64,000 bases of DNA from an uncultured Dokdonia sp. (GTDB taxonomy: Bacteria; Bacteroidota; Bacteroidia; Flavobacteriales; Flavobacteriaceae): NCBI RefSeq assembly GCF_947492535.1, contig NZ_CANLNH010000010.1:62001-126000 (forward strand). The letters run 5' to 3'. The notes under the pieces are model-generated. The model was not told where the DNA came from, searched no databases, and saw only the letters and a list, made by a program, of their open reading frames with translations. A program made the translations under genes and the position numbers. Below are positions 1 through 9,206 of this stretch, in pieces. Numbering within the stretch: the stretch's first letter is position 1; every line of letters begins with the position of its first letter.

Positions 1-466
1 GTAGGGTTCCGTATCCGCAAACAGTTTCTCCAGTTGCGGTTTTACCTATAAAATACCACATGGCCCAGCCTGCATATAGGTTGCTGTCTGTACGCCAATT
101 GTCAGTCCAAGTATAGGGTTCTCCTTGTTTAAGTTGTTGTTTTTTGGTGCCGAAGGTTTTATCAAGTTCTTTAAGTGGATAGGATTTTCTAAGATTCCAT
201 TTCCCGTCATAAAATAAATACGCACCATACTCTGTTATGGTAATTGCGCTCTCTTTGCATAAAATAGAAGTAGCATGCTTCCAATAATAACGATCATCTA
301 TTTGTATAGGGTCATTTTCTTTAGGGAAATTAGCGACCTCTATTGCGTTTCGAATGTCTTTTAATTTTTTAGGTAACGATTCGTTACCTGTGGGTCCTGT
401 CCAATCTCTTTGTCCGCACATTGTGAATGTTGCAAGTAATAAACAGATAGTGAGATATGTTTTCAT
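1..466 (-). CDS. Secreted protein of unknown function, cut by the window edge
   Basis: An open frame runs on the minus strand from an ATG at 464-466 to the window edge, giving 155 codons with no stop, so the C-terminus lies outside. It starts with a typical signal peptide (MKTYLTICLLLATFTMCGQ) and continues as a soluble, Trp/Tyr-rich domain. I do not recognise the family. Its start is about 110 bases from the end of the AraC-type gene on the same strand. Confidence 0.7.
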   Translation of the reverse strand, partial: MKTYLTICLLLATFTMCGQRDWTGPTGNESLPKKLKDIRNAIEVANFPKENDPIQIDDRYYWKHATSILCKESAITITEYGAYLFYDGKWNLRKSYPLKELDKTFGTKKQQLKQGEPYTWTDNWRTDSNLYAGWAMWYFIGKTATGETVCGYGTL

Positions 467-575
467 CTTTTGTACTTTTTATTAGTTAGCACAAAGATGC
501 TGTATCAAAGGATGCTGGTCGTCTCAATTCTGGGAATGACACTTTTTATAGGTGTCAATTTGAAAATTGAGCCAT

Positions 576-1691
576 TTAAGTATTTGATTTTAGGTGACTT
601 GGTGATTTTCCTGTGATTTTCTTTACAGCTCTATTAAATGAAGCTTTTGAATTAAAACCTGCATCATAAGCTATAGAAAGCAAGGTGTAATTTTTACTTT
701 TAGGGTTTTGGAGTGCTCGTTTTACCTCTTCTATTCGAAGTTCGTTGATGTAATCTGTAAATTTTTTTTGTAAGATGTTATTCAAAGATTTGGTCACGAG
801 GTATGGTTTCTGGTTTAGCTTTCGCGAAAGCGTACTCAACGTTAATTCCGGATCTTTAAATAAAGCTTTTTCAGACATTACTTTTTGTATAGATGCAGCA
901 ATTTCTTCTAGTTGTTTTTGTTCCTTCGAAGATAACTGTTGGATCGGTTTTAATGCCGAATCTTTCCGTCTAGAAAACCCTTCTATTCCTAACCAATACG
1001 TAATAATTGCCATGCCTATAAAGACAGGGTGTCCATAAAATAAATTGCTAGCAAAGTTGAAGAAAAAGTAATCTATGAGAATGATTATGATATAAATAAT
1101 GGCAAATATTTTTATGACAATAACTACCCGTCGAATCCAATCTAATTTTCCTTCTATGCGTTCATAATTGGTGAGTTCAGGAAGATGAGAAAGTAGTTGT
1201 TGAGATCTGCTGGTGTAGTATATAAGGAGCGCACTGGAAATAACATACATGGTAGGGTAGAGCATCCACGCCATATATCCATAATACCCAAGCCATGAAA
1301 GACTCTCTCTGGTGCCATCCCAATAGAAATTCTGTGATTTTATAAAGAAACTCCAAATAATCTCAATGACTACAGGAAGGAAATGAATGTAGTCTTTTTT
1401 CTTTAAGCGAAAATCAGGGTTGGCATAACTCTTCACAAAGAAAAAGAGCAATGTACCATAGATCCAATTGTATTCTAAGAGTACTTGATACCAAAAATCA
1501 TAACGTCCATAGCCAAATATCTTACTGGTTTCTACAAGTAATCGATAGGAAAAAAATAAAAGAATAGCAGCTAGAAATCTATTGGCATAAAAATGCATAC
1601 CCTTCTTTTGAGATAAAATACAACCGTATACAATCCCTTGAAAAGCGCCTACAGATAATAAGACAATAAGAATATAGTCTATAGATTTCAC
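576..1691 (-). CDS. AraC-family regulator with N-terminal membrane domain
   Basis: This 371-residue protein has about seven hydrophobic helices in residues 1-240 and an AraC/XylS helix-turn-helix domain from about residue 270 to the end (second helix-turn-helix around SIAYDAGFNSKASFNRAVKK, then TGKSP). This architecture is common in Bacteroidota and suggests a membrane-embedded sensor that binds DNA with its cytoplasmic tail. The ligand is unknown. The 14-bp genome palindrome lies inside the gene and encodes LSRK near residue 288, just before the DNA-binding part. The target cannot be told from the sequence. Confidence 0.85.
   Translation of the reverse strand: MKSIDYILIVLLSVGAFQGIVYGCILSQKKGMHFYANRFLAAILLFFSYRLLVETSKIFGYGRYDFWYQVLLEYNWIYGTLLFFFVKSYANPDFRLKKKDYIHFLPVVIEIIWSFFIKSQNFYWDGTRESLSWLGYYGYMAWMLYPTMYVISSALLIYYTSRSQQLLSHLPELTNYERIEGKLDWIRRVVIVIKIFAIIYIIIILIDYFFFNFASNLFYGHPVFIGMAIITYWLGIEGFSRRKDSALKPIQQLSSKEQKQLEEIAASIQKVMSEKALFKDPELTLSTLSRKLNQKPYLVTKSLNNILQKKFTDYINELRIEEVKRALQNPKSKNYTLLSIAYDAGFNSKASFNRAVKKITGKSPSHLKSNT
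818..831. repeat. Palindrome GCTTTCGCGAAAGC, copy 1
   Basis: Inside the AraC-type gene, LSRK phase; right flank extends to GCGTAC. Confidence 0.95.
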
Positions 1692-1714
1692 TCCTCTAAG
1701 ATAAAGAAGTGTCG

Positions 1715-2434
1715 TTAAGAAACAATTTTCTTTTTATAGTACTCGTGTAGTTCTTCGGCTGAAGCGCCTAACCATTTTTTTACATAAATGGCCCAAAAAT
1801 GATATTGTAGTTTCCAAATACCATTTTTTTTATAGCGTCTAGATGAGGTGGTTATTTTTTTATTAATCACAACAAATTCTTTGCGCGCATATAACTTATT
1901 GATGAGGTCATTGTCTTCATAGATAATAAAACGCTCATCATACCTGCCTAGTTCTTCAAATAAATCTTTTGTGATAAACTGACTCTGATCACCACCTCGA
2001 CAAGCTCTCCAAGAAAATTGAGTAAGCCAGCTAGCGAGTCGTAACCACCAGTGGTTACTATCAAAACACATTCTGAAACATCCTGCATGATTGCCTTTTG
2101 ACACTTCACTTATAATGTTTTGATCATATCCTTTTGGTGGGAAACTATCAGCATGTAAAAAATAAAGAATGGCTCCTTTTGCAATAGAAGCACCCGCATT
2201 CATTTGTTTTGCTCTGCCTTTAGGAGCGGTGATTACATGAATGTTATTTACGTTATCTTGGGTACTATGATTTTGAATGATAGCTAGTGTGTTGTCTTCA
2301 CTACCCCCGTCTACAATAATAATTTCTATAGACGTTTTTGCATCTTTACTCGTAACTAGATGCTTCAAAAGCCGAGAAATATTCTCGGCTTCATTGAGCG
2401 TAGGTATTATTATTGAAATTTTGGGAGTTCCCAA
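1715..2434 (-). CDS. Family 2 glycosyltransferase, TIGR04283 (arsenosugar-associated) type
   Basis: This 239-residue GT-A glycosyltransferase shows the nucleotide-sugar fold start ISIIIPTLNEAENISRLL, the DGGSEDNT motif, FLHADSFPP as the metal-binding HAD version of DxD, and GGDQSQF plus YEDNDL later. Proteins of this size and motif set are the transferase 2 family found with ArsS-type radical SAM enzymes. It follows the DUF547 gene on the same strand after a 6-base gap, so the two are probably co-transcribed. A role in attaching or building the sugar part of an arsenosugar is inferred from family and neighbourhood; the acceptor is unknown. Confidence 0.85.
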   Translation of the reverse strand: MGTPKISIIIPTLNEAENISRLLKHLVTSKDAKTSIEIIIVDGGSEDNTLAIIQNHSTQDNVNNIHVITAPKGRAKQMNAGASIAKGAILYFLHADSFPPKGYDQNIISEVSKGNHAGCFRMCFDSNHWWLRLASWLTQFSWRACRGGDQSQFITKDLFEELGRYDERFIIYEDNDLINKLYARKEFVVINKKITTSSRRYKKNGIWKLQYHFWAIYVKKWLGASAEELHEYYKKKIVS

Positions 2435-2440
2435 ATATGT

Positions 2441-3391
2441 TTATTTATTAAGTGACCAATTATAATCTTTGAATCTCTTTTTTGCTTTTGCATTAATTGG
2501 AGTTTCAGAATACGTATTTAAAAAATCTATAACGGATCCGTTGGTTTTAAAATCTTTTGCAAACCAATTAAAAATTTCTGAGATTTCAATACTGTTTGCT
2601 GTAATAGTATTACGTTTTTTATCATTCACAAAACGTCTTGCTAACGTGTCTAGTTGTTTGTCTACTTTTTGAGCAGTGAATGCTTCATTTAATAATGGAG
2701 GACACGAAAAAGAAGCACAGTTGATTCCAAAGTGAATACGAGCATCTCCCATTTTACGTAAAATCTTATGCTCAATCTCATTAAGATTATAATATTTTTC
2801 GCCTAATTTCCAAAAACGTTGTCCCCATGGATCTTTAATATCTTTAATGCTAGCTAATGGATAATTACGAAGTATAAGATCTACCGTCATTGCATTATAG
2901 GCATTCATCCAGTAGGCAAGTTTATCTTCTTTAGTCCAGGTGTCTGTAGGCATATTTTCACCTAAAGCTTTTATGTAACTTCTTAAGGTACTCCAGTTTC
3001 TTTTAAAACCATCGTAATCTACATTTCCTTCTTTAGAAACATAGGTTGCAACTAAATCATCATAACTTGTGTGATCAAATGCTTCTAATGGTTTTTTTGC
3101 AGGAACAGGCACATCAGTCATTTCCTTTTCATTAGTCTTACTATCGGTAGTTGGAATGACTGGTATTTCTTTTTTTGGTTCTTCTTTAGGAGCGTCCATC
3201 ATATCCTTTTCTACTTCAGGTGCTTCCCGTTCTATAACTGTTTTATTTTCTGTTTTCACTTCATTTTCGACTACTTTCTTCTCAACAGTCGTCGTTTTAT
3301 TTACCTGCTCTGCAGATGCAATTTTTTTGCTTCCACCACAGGCAGTTAATATACCAGCTGTAAGTGCTAATGCTATTAAATAATATTTCAT
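2441..3391 (-). CDS. DUF547-domain lipoprotein
   Basis: A lipoprotein signal (lipobox ILTAC at about residues 14-18) is followed by a low-complexity Lys/Glu/Val/Thr linker to about residue 100 and a DUF547 domain (YWMNAYNAMTVDLIL, INCASFSCPPL, FNWFAKDF). It should sit on a membrane facing the periplasm or surface. DUF547 has a papain-like appearance (Cys in the NCASFSCP motif), but its biochemical role is not established. It is separated from arsM by a strong hairpin terminator, so it probably has its own promoter, and it is co-directional with the glycosyltransferase downstream. Confidence 0.85.
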   Translation of the reverse strand: MKYYLIALALTAGILTACGGSKKIASAEQVNKTTTVEKKVVENEVKTENKTVIEREAPEVEKDMMDAPKEEPKKEIPVIPTTDSKTNEKEMTDVPVPAKKPLEAFDHTSYDDLVATYVSKEGNVDYDGFKRNWSTLRSYIKALGENMPTDTWTKEDKLAYWMNAYNAMTVDLILRNYPLASIKDIKDPWGQRFWKLGEKYYNLNEIEHKILRKMGDARIHFGINCASFSCPPLLNEAFTAQKVDKQLDTLARRFVNDKKRNTITANSIEISEIFNWFAKDFKTNGSVIDFLNTYSETPINAKAKKRFKDYNWSLNK

Positions 3392-3552
3392 TTTATTTGA
3401 TTTATGGGGTATGTTATACCAATACTTCCTTTCTGGACTTATTCTATTTTCATTCTAGTAGTCCAAAATTTACGCCATACTTTACAGAATCAACTATTAT
3501 TTTTATACTTTTTACTCGTTAGAGTGTGTGTTGTGTCTTTATTATATAACGT

Positions 3553-3589
3553 AAAAAGAGGGAGTATATACGTATACTACCCTCTTTTT
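3553..3589 (-). terminator. Bidirectional-looking hairpin terminator after arsM
   Basis: AAAAAGAGGG (3553-3562) pairs perfectly with CCCTCTTTTT (3580-3589), and the loop holds a further GTATA/TATAC pairing. On the minus strand the stem runs into T residues, right after the arsM stop codon. Confidence 0.8.
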
Positions 3590-3607
3590 AAAATTATTTA
3601 TATGGCA

Positions 3608-4576
3608 TTAGCAACATCCGCCACCATCATAATGGAAAGTAGATTCACTAATAAAAATATCATCACGTCCTAAATCTGCAATAGCCTGTGCCGTTTTATC
3701 GCAAACAGCTAATGGCTGGTTCTTTAAAAGAATGTGTCCTTTTTTATCATCAAAATAATCTTCATCCCCATAATAAATAGCTGCTTTTCCTGTAAAGATA
3801 CAAGGACCATCTTCTGGCATTGGATCTTTAATGGCTGCAATTTCTATAGATTCTATATAGATAAGCTCATCTGTAGGATACGCTCCTGGATTAAGGATAC
3901 GATATGGTTTACGCGCTCTAATTTCAATAGTTCCAAAGCCTACATCTGTAAGTGCTTTTACATATTCAGCTATAGGAAGACTTCCACTTAAGCAAAGTGC
4001 ACGTAATCTATCATCATTACGTAACTCTTCATTCATAGGTTGCTCACAGGTAGGGTCACTCATCACAAGACGTCCATGTGGTTTTAAAACGCGGTACATC
4101 TCTTCTATGGCTCTTTTTAAATCTTCTGCCTTAAAGATGTTAAAGAGGCAATTTTGAGCGGCAACATCAATCGTATTATCATCAACAGGTAGATTAAGAG
4201 CATCTCCTTTTTTGAGGTCTACAAATTCACTTTTAAACCAAGGATTTAATTCTTCTGCTTCTACAAAGTTTTTACGGGATGCTTCAAGCATTTCATCTAC
4301 TACATCTACACCTACAACGCCTCCTTTATTTCTGTTAAAATAAGCAAACTGCAAAAGCTCCATGCCGCCTCCAACACCTACATATAGCATTTTCGGTTCA
4401 TTGGTAAGATCTCTAGCATTTACAGTACTGCCACATCCGTAATTCATTTCTTGCATGATTTTAGGGATCTTTAATCCTGGTAGCTCCCAAATAGGGTTGG
4501 TAGTACAACATAGTCCTACGTCTGGCGTTAATGCTGCTTCTTTATATACATCTACTGTAGCATCTAAATAACTCAT
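3608..4576 (-). CDS. arsM: Arsenite methyltransferase of arsenosugar clusters (ArsM)
   Basis: This 322-residue SAM-dependent methyltransferase has the motif-I loop YVGVGGGMELLQ, an acidic GVDVVDEML strand end and the DVAAQNCLFNIF region. Cys residues at LCCTTNP (about 23-24), YGCGST (about 48) and NCLF, plus a terminal GGGCC, are candidates for binding trivalent arsenic. Family knowledge: ArsM methylates arsenite with SAM to methylated arsenicals, the substrate supply for ArsS. The context (nucleoside phosphorylase, ArsS, transferases) fits the arsenosugar version rather than a stand-alone detoxifying ArsM. It is the last gene before a terminator. The cytoplasm is the expected location. Confidence 0.88.
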   Translation of the reverse strand: MSYLDATVDVYKEAALTPDVGLCCTTNPIWELPGLKIPKIMQEMNYGCGSTVNARDLTNEPKMLYVGVGGGMELLQFAYFNRNKGGVVGVDVVDEMLEASRKNFVEAEELNPWFKSEFVDLKKGDALNLPVDDNTIDVAAQNCLFNIFKAEDLKRAIEEMYRVLKPHGRLVMSDPTCEQPMNEELRNDDRLRALCLSGSLPIAEYVKALTDVGFGTIEIRARKPYRILNPGAYPTDELIYIESIEIAAIKDPMPEDGPCIFTGKAAIYYGDEDYFDDKKGHILLKNQPLAVCDKTAQAIADLGRDDIFISESTFHYDGGGCC

Positions 4577-4650
4577 ATTTCTGTCTGTTTTATTATAAAA
4601 TAGTATGGGGTTTTGTATAACTGAACTCCTTAGTCGTATGAAATTCTATT

Positions 4651-5463
4651 TTATATCGTTTTTATTAATTCGGTGAATAATTTGATCATATCTGGTTCTG
4701 CCTTTCCAGCCATCGCAATGATTTCTGGAATATCTACAGGTTCTAAATTATCGGGATCACACTCGTCTGTTAATACAGATACTGCACTTACAGGAAGACT
4801 TAGATGGTTTGCAACAATGATTTCTGGTACGGTGCTCATTCCTACAGCATCTGCACCAATAATTTTAAGATATCGATACTCTGCTCTTGTTTCTAATTGT
4901 GGTCCTACAACAGATGCATATACACCTTTATGCAAATGGATTCCATTTGCGGTAGCTATTTTTTCTAGAGCAGCATTCATCGTGACATCATAAGGAGCAC
5001 TCATATCTGTAAATCGTTCTCCTAGTTTTTCAACCCCTTTAAACGCAAGTGGAGATCCTCCCTGCAAATTGATATGATCATCAATAAGCATTAATTCTCC
5101 TTTCTTGAAATTTAGATTTACGGCTCCAGCGGCATTAGAAACTAATAATTTTTTAATACCAAGTGCATGCATAATACGTACAGGAAACGTTACATCTGTA
5201 AGAGAATATCCCTCATATAAATGAAAACGTCCTTGCATCACAATAACTTTCTTATCTTCTAGTGTTCCATAAATTAATTTTCCAGTGTGAAACTCAACAG
5301 TGGCTGTTGGGAAATGAGGTATATGATTATAACTTACTTCTTTAATAATGTTTACACTATTTAGTAGCTGTCCTAATCCTGTGCCTAGAATAATTCCAAT
5401 TTCTGGATTGTCAAACCCTTTGTTTTGAAGGTATTCTGTAGTTTCTTGAATGATTTTTATCAT
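4651..5463 (-). CDS. Purine nucleoside phosphorylase (trimeric PNP-I type)
   Basis: The 270-residue protein has the PNP/MTAP family signatures: GIILGTGLGQLL phosphate loop, HFPTATVEFHTG, QGRFHLYEGYS, NAAGAVN, VGPQLETRAEY and GMSTVPEIIVANH, the last with the Asn typical of 6-oxopurine-specific enzymes. The general reaction is phosphorolysis of a purine nucleoside to base and ribose-1-phosphate. Its position between arsM and the DM13/T9SS gene in the arsenosugar operon suggests that it removes adenine from the ArsS product, but it could also serve ordinary purine salvage. Length and motifs are complete. Confidence 0.9.
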   Translation of the reverse strand: MIKIIQETTEYLQNKGFDNPEIGIILGTGLGQLLNSVNIIKEVSYNHIPHFPTATVEFHTGKLIYGTLEDKKVIVMQGRFHLYEGYSLTDVTFPVRIMHALGIKKLLVSNAAGAVNLNFKKGELMLIDDHINLQGGSPLAFKGVEKLGERFTDMSAPYDVTMNAALEKIATANGIHLHKGVYASVVGPQLETRAEYRYLKIIGADAVGMSTVPEIIVANHLSLPVSAVSVLTDECDPDNLEPVDIPEIIAMAGKAEPDMIKLFTELIKTI

Positions 5464-5472
5464 AATAATTAA

Positions 5473-6180
5473 TTACTGAACAATCAGTTTTCTTGTTGTT
5501 TTTTGATCTCCTGATGAAATGGTCATGATATAGATGCCAGCTTTTAATGTAGGAACATATATCGTTTGGTTTGTAATATTTTGTTGGTTATGCACTTGCT
5601 TTCCTACTACATCATAAATAGTAATATCATTATTTTGTGTGGTTAGTCCAGCTATTGAGAATTGATCTTTCATAGGATTTGGTGTAATATTTACAGCGTC
5701 AAAAGCTCTATCTTCAATAGCAAGTGTTGCGCAATCTGCTCCTTGGTTTTCTCCTAAAGTTGCTCTACCCCATAATACATCGGCTTGAACGCATTGTATG
5801 ATGATATAAGAGAAATCACTAAGATTTACACTGTCTGGCACATCAAATACTTTCATCCCTGTAATAGGGTCATTCATATCTTGACCTCCATTATCATCTT
5901 GTAATGGCTCTGTAGTTACTTCTATTTCTGTTCCTCCTTGATCAAGGCGTTCAGTTGTTGTTAAAAACACACGTAATTCTATACCTTGTACGGTAGCAAA
6001 ATCATCTGCAAAGATTACTTGTTTAGTTCCATCTGTTTCAAATCTCAAAAAAGCAGTTCCTTCTACTGGATAATCAACAGGATCATCTACTGCGGCAAGA
6101 GCTCCTTCTCTAAAGCATTGCGCTTGAGTTATAGATGAGATTAAAATAAGTGCGATAAGAGTAATTGTAATTTTTTTCAT
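5473..6180 (-). CDS. Secreted DM13-like protein with T9SS sorting domain
   Basis: The protein has a signal peptide ending in AQC (residues 1-21), a DM13-like beta domain (about 40-150; VFLTTTERL, FSYIIIQC, ADVLWGRATL) and a C-terminal type IX sorting domain from about 165 (ITPNPMKDQF, then GIYIMTI, TTRKLIVQ). DM13 is thought to act in electron transfer at the cell surface. The sorting domain predicts export through the outer membrane by T9SS and surface attachment or release. The start ATG overlaps the stop of the upstream transferase gene by four bases, so it is translationally coupled within the arsenosugar operon. Its part in that pathway is unknown. Confidence 0.8.
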   Translation of the reverse strand: MKKITITLIALILISSITQAQCFREGALAAVDDPVDYPVEGTAFLRFETDGTKQVIFADDFATVQGIELRVFLTTTERLDQGGTEIEVTTEPLQDDNGGQDMNDPITGMKVFDVPDSVNLSDFSYIIIQCVQADVLWGRATLGENQGADCATLAIEDRAFDAVNITPNPMKDQFSIAGLTTQNNDITIYDVVGKQVHNQQNITNQTIYVPTLKAGIYIMTISSGDQKTTRKLIVQ

Positions 6181-6809
6181 GTTTGTAGTTTTAATTGATT
6201 AATATAATTAGCAAACTCTGGGTAGGGTGTTAGGTCTTCCGCAAAGTCTATGTCGTTTAGTTCTTCTAGTGTGTGTATCGTATAAGATGAAAGATCTTTC
6301 AATGTATTTTCAAGTACAGTATCACCTCCCCATTCTTTGTTTTTGAATACATCAGTAATAAGAAATCTCATTCCTAATAAATAATAGCCGCCGTCTTTTG
6401 CAGGGCCAATTACTGTGTCATGTGTTGTTAAGGCATCAAAGGCTTCTTTTAAGTGATGGGGTTGTAAATCATAGAGATCACTTCCTATAATCACTATTTT
6501 TTTATAATTGTCTGAAAACCCTTCAGTAAATGCATGCTCCATACGTTGTCCAAGATCATCTCCTTGTTGTTGAAATTTTTCAAAAAAGGATTCTTCCCAG
6601 AGATCTTGTTCTCTAACTTTTACAGAATAACCTACTCTTTTTGTGCAGTCATTTTGTATGACAACATCATGGGTATGTTGCAATAGTTCTTTATATATAG
6701 TCAACGCGTTCTCTTGTCCAACGCCCTTTGCTAGACGTGTTTTTACTTTACCCAACTCAGGATTTCGAGTGAATATAAGAAGGAGGTTATTTTTGTTTTC
6801 TGTGCTCAC
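6177..6809 (-). CDS. TIGR04282 (DUF2064) transferase, arsenosugar-associated, copy 2
   Basis: This 210-residue CofC/MobA-like nucleotidyl or glycosyl transferase has FTRNPELGKVKTRLAKGVG as the nucleotide loop, VIIGSDLYDL and the GPAKDGGYYLLGM motif. These are hallmarks of the transferase 1 family that accompanies ArsS. The start is GTG, and the stop of the preceding rhodanese gene overlaps it by one base (TAGTG). A second member lies at 7396-8079. The two are clearly divergent, so they probably act at different steps or as partners. The exact sugar donor is not known. Confidence 0.82.
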   Translation of the reverse strand: MSTENKNNLLLIFTRNPELGKVKTRLAKGVGQENALTIYKELLQHTHDVVIQNDCTKRVGYSVKVREQDLWEESFFEKFQQQGDDLGQRMEHAFTEGFSDNYKKIVIIGSDLYDLQPHHLKEAFDALTTHDTVIGPAKDGGYYLLGMRFLITDVFKNKEWGGDTVLENTLKDLSSYTIHTLEELNDIDFAEDLTPYPEFANYINQLKLQT

Positions 6810-7297
6810 TATTTATATATTTTAATACCGGTTTGTAAATATTTCCCCCATTCTTTACTATACACATGTACGCTGTCTGTTGGGTTCTTTTTTTGATTCA
6901 CCACCATATATCCTTTGTCTTTCCAGGCAAAGATACTTCCGTATAGGTTGTAAACTTTTGTATAGCCTAATTTTTGAAGGCTCTCGCCAAAATTTTCAGA
7001 ACGAACTCCTATAGAGCAGTATACTACAATAGGCTGTGATTTGTCTGGGTACGCTTTCGCGAAAGCGTATGAATCCAACTTCTCACTACTCCATATGGCA
7101 GTAGGAATATGACTCACTGTAAACTCTTCCTTTTTGCGTGTGTCTAAAATGAGATACTCATTTTTGTTTTGATGTAGATCTTCTACAGAAATATAGGGTA
7201 CCGTTTTGTCATTATAGGTATTTAATACCACATCCATAGGCTCTTGTGCCCATGTAGGAACTGATATTAAAAATAAAATGATAACGATTAATTTCAT
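6809..7297 (-). CDS. Secreted single-domain rhodanese
   Basis: A signal peptide (MKLIVIILFLISVPTWAQ) precedes one rhodanese domain with LDTRKKEEFTVSHIPTA and the active-site loop VYCSIGVRSE, which keeps the catalytic Cys. Rhodaneses transfer sulfane sulfur or reduce related substrates; arsenate reductases can share the fold, so a role in arsenic chemistry is possible but not shown. The protein should act in the periplasm. The genome palindrome sits in frame and encodes AFAKA just upstream of the catalytic loop. It lies in the middle of the arsenosugar operon. Confidence 0.85.
   Translation of the reverse strand: MKLIVIILFLISVPTWAQEPMDVVLNTYNDKTVPYISVEDLHQNKNEYLILDTRKKEEFTVSHIPTAIWSSEKLDSYAFAKAYPDKSQPIVVYCSIGVRSENFGESLQKLGYTKVYNLYGSIFAWKDKGYMVVNQKKNPTDSVHVYSKEWGKYLQTGIKIYK
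7050..7069. repeat. Palindrome, copy 2 (full 20-mer)
   Basis: TACGCTTTCGCGAAAGCGTA in the rhodanese gene, AFAKA phase. Confidence 0.95.
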
Positions 7298-7395
7298 GTT
7301 TGATCTAAATACTTCTTGTTGAATTACAACATTGTCATATGTTGTAGTGATTTTACATCCTTTTAGAACGAATTTTATACTATGTCTAGCATAAA

Positions 7396-8079
7396 TTAGT
7401 AAGAACGAAGTAGAGGAGATCCTTTATTGAATATGCAGTTAAGAATAAAAGAAGGTATGAAGTTTTGAGTGTCTTCAATACGAGTAGTTGCCGTTGTGAT
7501 AATAGATTGTAGTACTTGTTTGAGTTTGCTATTAGCTAGTTTTAGCTCTTTTTTAAGTACGGTTTCAATATCAAATGCGGTATCAATATCGGTTAAGGAA
7601 TGAAGTAAAATGGCATCGTTGTTTTCTGAATATACGCTCAGTAATTTTTCAGAAAGCGAATTTGTTTGCCATGGCAATTGTAAAAATTGTACAGCATTAA
7701 ATCGTGATTTGTGTAGTCCTATTAGGTAAAAGCCTCCATCTTTGGATGGGCCTAAAACAAATTTGTGATTTTCAAGTTTTTGAGCAGCATTTAAAATATG
7801 ATGTGTTTGTAAATGAGGTGTGTCATTTCCAATGGTAATCACATTGTCATACCCTTTATTGTAAATAGATTGTATCGCATTTGTAAGACGTTCTCCAAAA
7901 GTAGTTCCTACTTGATCTGCTTCAGTGGCTCTGAAATAGGGAAGCTTACTTTTTTTAACAGTAGCTATCGTATGGTTGTTTAACTGCGTAAATAGGTGCT
8001 CTGCGTTTTTAAACGGCTTGTTTGCCGCTTCTTTTTGAGCAGATTGTGCAAATATTAATATGGCAGTTTTTTGTGACAT
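7396..8079 (-). CDS. TIGR04282 (DUF2064) transferase, arsenosugar-associated, copy 1
   Basis: Motifs are ILIFAQ at the N-terminus, GTTFGERLTNAI, VITIGNDTPHL and GPSKDGGFYLIGLH, the same family as 6177-6809. An upstream ATG at 8109 would overlap the arsS coding end by 22 bases. The ATG at 8077-8079 (MSQKTAIL) leaves an 8-base gap to the arsS stop and begins directly at the first beta strand, so I prefer it. About 228 residues. The C-terminal ~40 residues beyond the domain have no clear match. Confidence 0.82.
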   Translation of the reverse strand: MSQKTAILIFAQSAQKEAANKPFKNAEHLFTQLNNHTIATVKKSKLPYFRATEADQVGTTFGERLTNAIQSIYNKGYDNVITIGNDTPHLQTHHILNAAQKLENHKFVLGPSKDGGFYLIGLHKSRFNAVQFLQLPWQTNSLSEKLLSVYSENNDAILLHSLTDIDTAFDIETVLKKELKLANSKLKQVLQSIITTATTRIEDTQNFIPSFILNCIFNKGSPLLRSY

Positions 8080-8087
8080 TACAGTAA

Positions 8088-9146
8088 TTAAGCTACAGTT
8101 CCTTGACAACTACTACCAGCACCTGCAGTGCATCCGTAGCAATGTTGTGAGATGACAATATCGCGATTATTTAGAACTTCTTCATTATACTCAGAGATAT
8201 GTTTAATTTTTGAGTTGACTTTAAGGCCCAACATCTGGTTAAAGTCACAATCATAAAGCCATCCATCCCAACTTATAGAAATTGTATTGGTACACATCAC
8301 ATTAGCAACAGCCATTGGGTTATAAGCTTCAACTAGTTGATACATATAATCTTCATAGTTTTCTGATGCGATCAGATAATCTAAGAATCTAGCGATAGGA
8401 AGATTGGTAATGGCGAAAAGGTTATGGAATTGAATTCCGAAATCTTCCATTAATGCCTTCTTAAAATCTTTTTCCATGCTCGCTTGATCTCCTGGTAAAA
8501 AGGCACCAGATGGATTATATACAAGATCTAGGCGTAAATCGCTATCAGGCATTCCATAGCCTACAGCGTTTAACTCTTGAAGGGCTTTAATAGATTTGTC
8601 AAAAACACCATCTCCACGTTGTTTGTCAGTCTTTCCTTTTGTCCAATGCGGCATAGAAGAGATGACGTGTACATTGTGTTTTTTGAAAAATTCTGGTAAA
8701 TCGTAATACTTTTTATTAGCTCTTATAATCGTAAGATTACTACGTACGATAAAATCTTTAATTCCCGCTTTACTAGCTTCCTCTACAAAACGTCTAAAAT
8801 GAGGATTCATTTCAGGAGCTCCTCCTGTAAGGTCAAGGGTATGTGCGCCTGTATTGCGTATAACCTCAAGACATTGCTCCATGGTTTCCCAAGTCATAAT
8901 TTCTTTACGGTCAGGACCTGCATCTACGTGGCAATGGTCGCATACTTGATTACACATATATCCTACATTGATTTGTAAGATTTCTAATGTGCGTGGACGT
9001 AGAGGAAACTGATTTGTTTCTTTTATTTTCTTTGCAAATGTGGGTAATTCTCCATTTTTGAAAATACCATTAGAGAGTATTTCTAACTGACGATTTGCGT
9101 CTGCCAGTTCGTTTTCGCTCTTTTTAAGTGACTTTGTTGCTCCCAT
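8088..9146 (-). CDS. arsS: Arsenosugar biosynthesis radical SAM protein ArsS
   Basis: This 352-residue radical SAM enzyme has the cluster motif CNQVCDHC with C65, C69 and C72, the GGAPEMNP glycine-rich motif and a Cys-rich C-terminus (VMCTNTISISWDGWLYDCDF, then QHCYGCTAGAGSSCQG) typical of the ArsS/SPASM-like family. Family knowledge: ArsS joins a 5'-deoxyadenosyl group to dimethylated arsenic to give the nucleoside precursor of arsenosugars. All Cys positions are ordinary TGC/TGT codons, so this is not a selenoprotein form. It follows the peroxidase-like gene by about 60 bases, which contain a short GC-rich hairpin. Confidence 0.92.
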   Translation of the reverse strand: MGATKSLKKSENELADANRQLEILSNGIFKNGELPTFAKKIKETNQFPLRPRTLEILQINVGYMCNQVCDHCHVDAGPDRKEIMTWETMEQCLEVIRNTGAHTLDLTGGAPEMNPHFRRFVEEASKAGIKDFIVRSNLTIIRANKKYYDLPEFFKKHNVHVISSMPHWTKGKTDKQRGDGVFDKSIKALQELNAVGYGMPDSDLRLDLVYNPSGAFLPGDQASMEKDFKKALMEDFGIQFHNLFAITNLPIARFLDYLIASENYEDYMYQLVEAYNPMAVANVMCTNTISISWDGWLYDCDFNQMLGLKVNSKIKHISEYNEEVLNNRDIVISQHCYGCTAGAGSSCQGTVA

Positions 9147-9154
9147 ATTTAGTG

Positions 9155-9168
9155 TCCGCGCAGGCGGA
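9155..9168. repeat. Short GC-rich inverted repeat before arsS
   Basis: TCCGC-gcag-GCGGA forms a 5-bp stem with a 4-base loop in an otherwise AT-rich gap, about 9 bases upstream of the arsS start codon. It could affect arsS translation or be a dispersed repeat. Confidence 0.5.
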
Positions 9169-9206
9169 TATCTTTTTCTTTGTATAGTTTTGGCGAAATT
9201 ACAATA

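Noticed and set aside
8088-9146. ArsS as a selenoprotein
   Set aside because: The frame has no internal TGA and all cluster positions are normal Cys codons.
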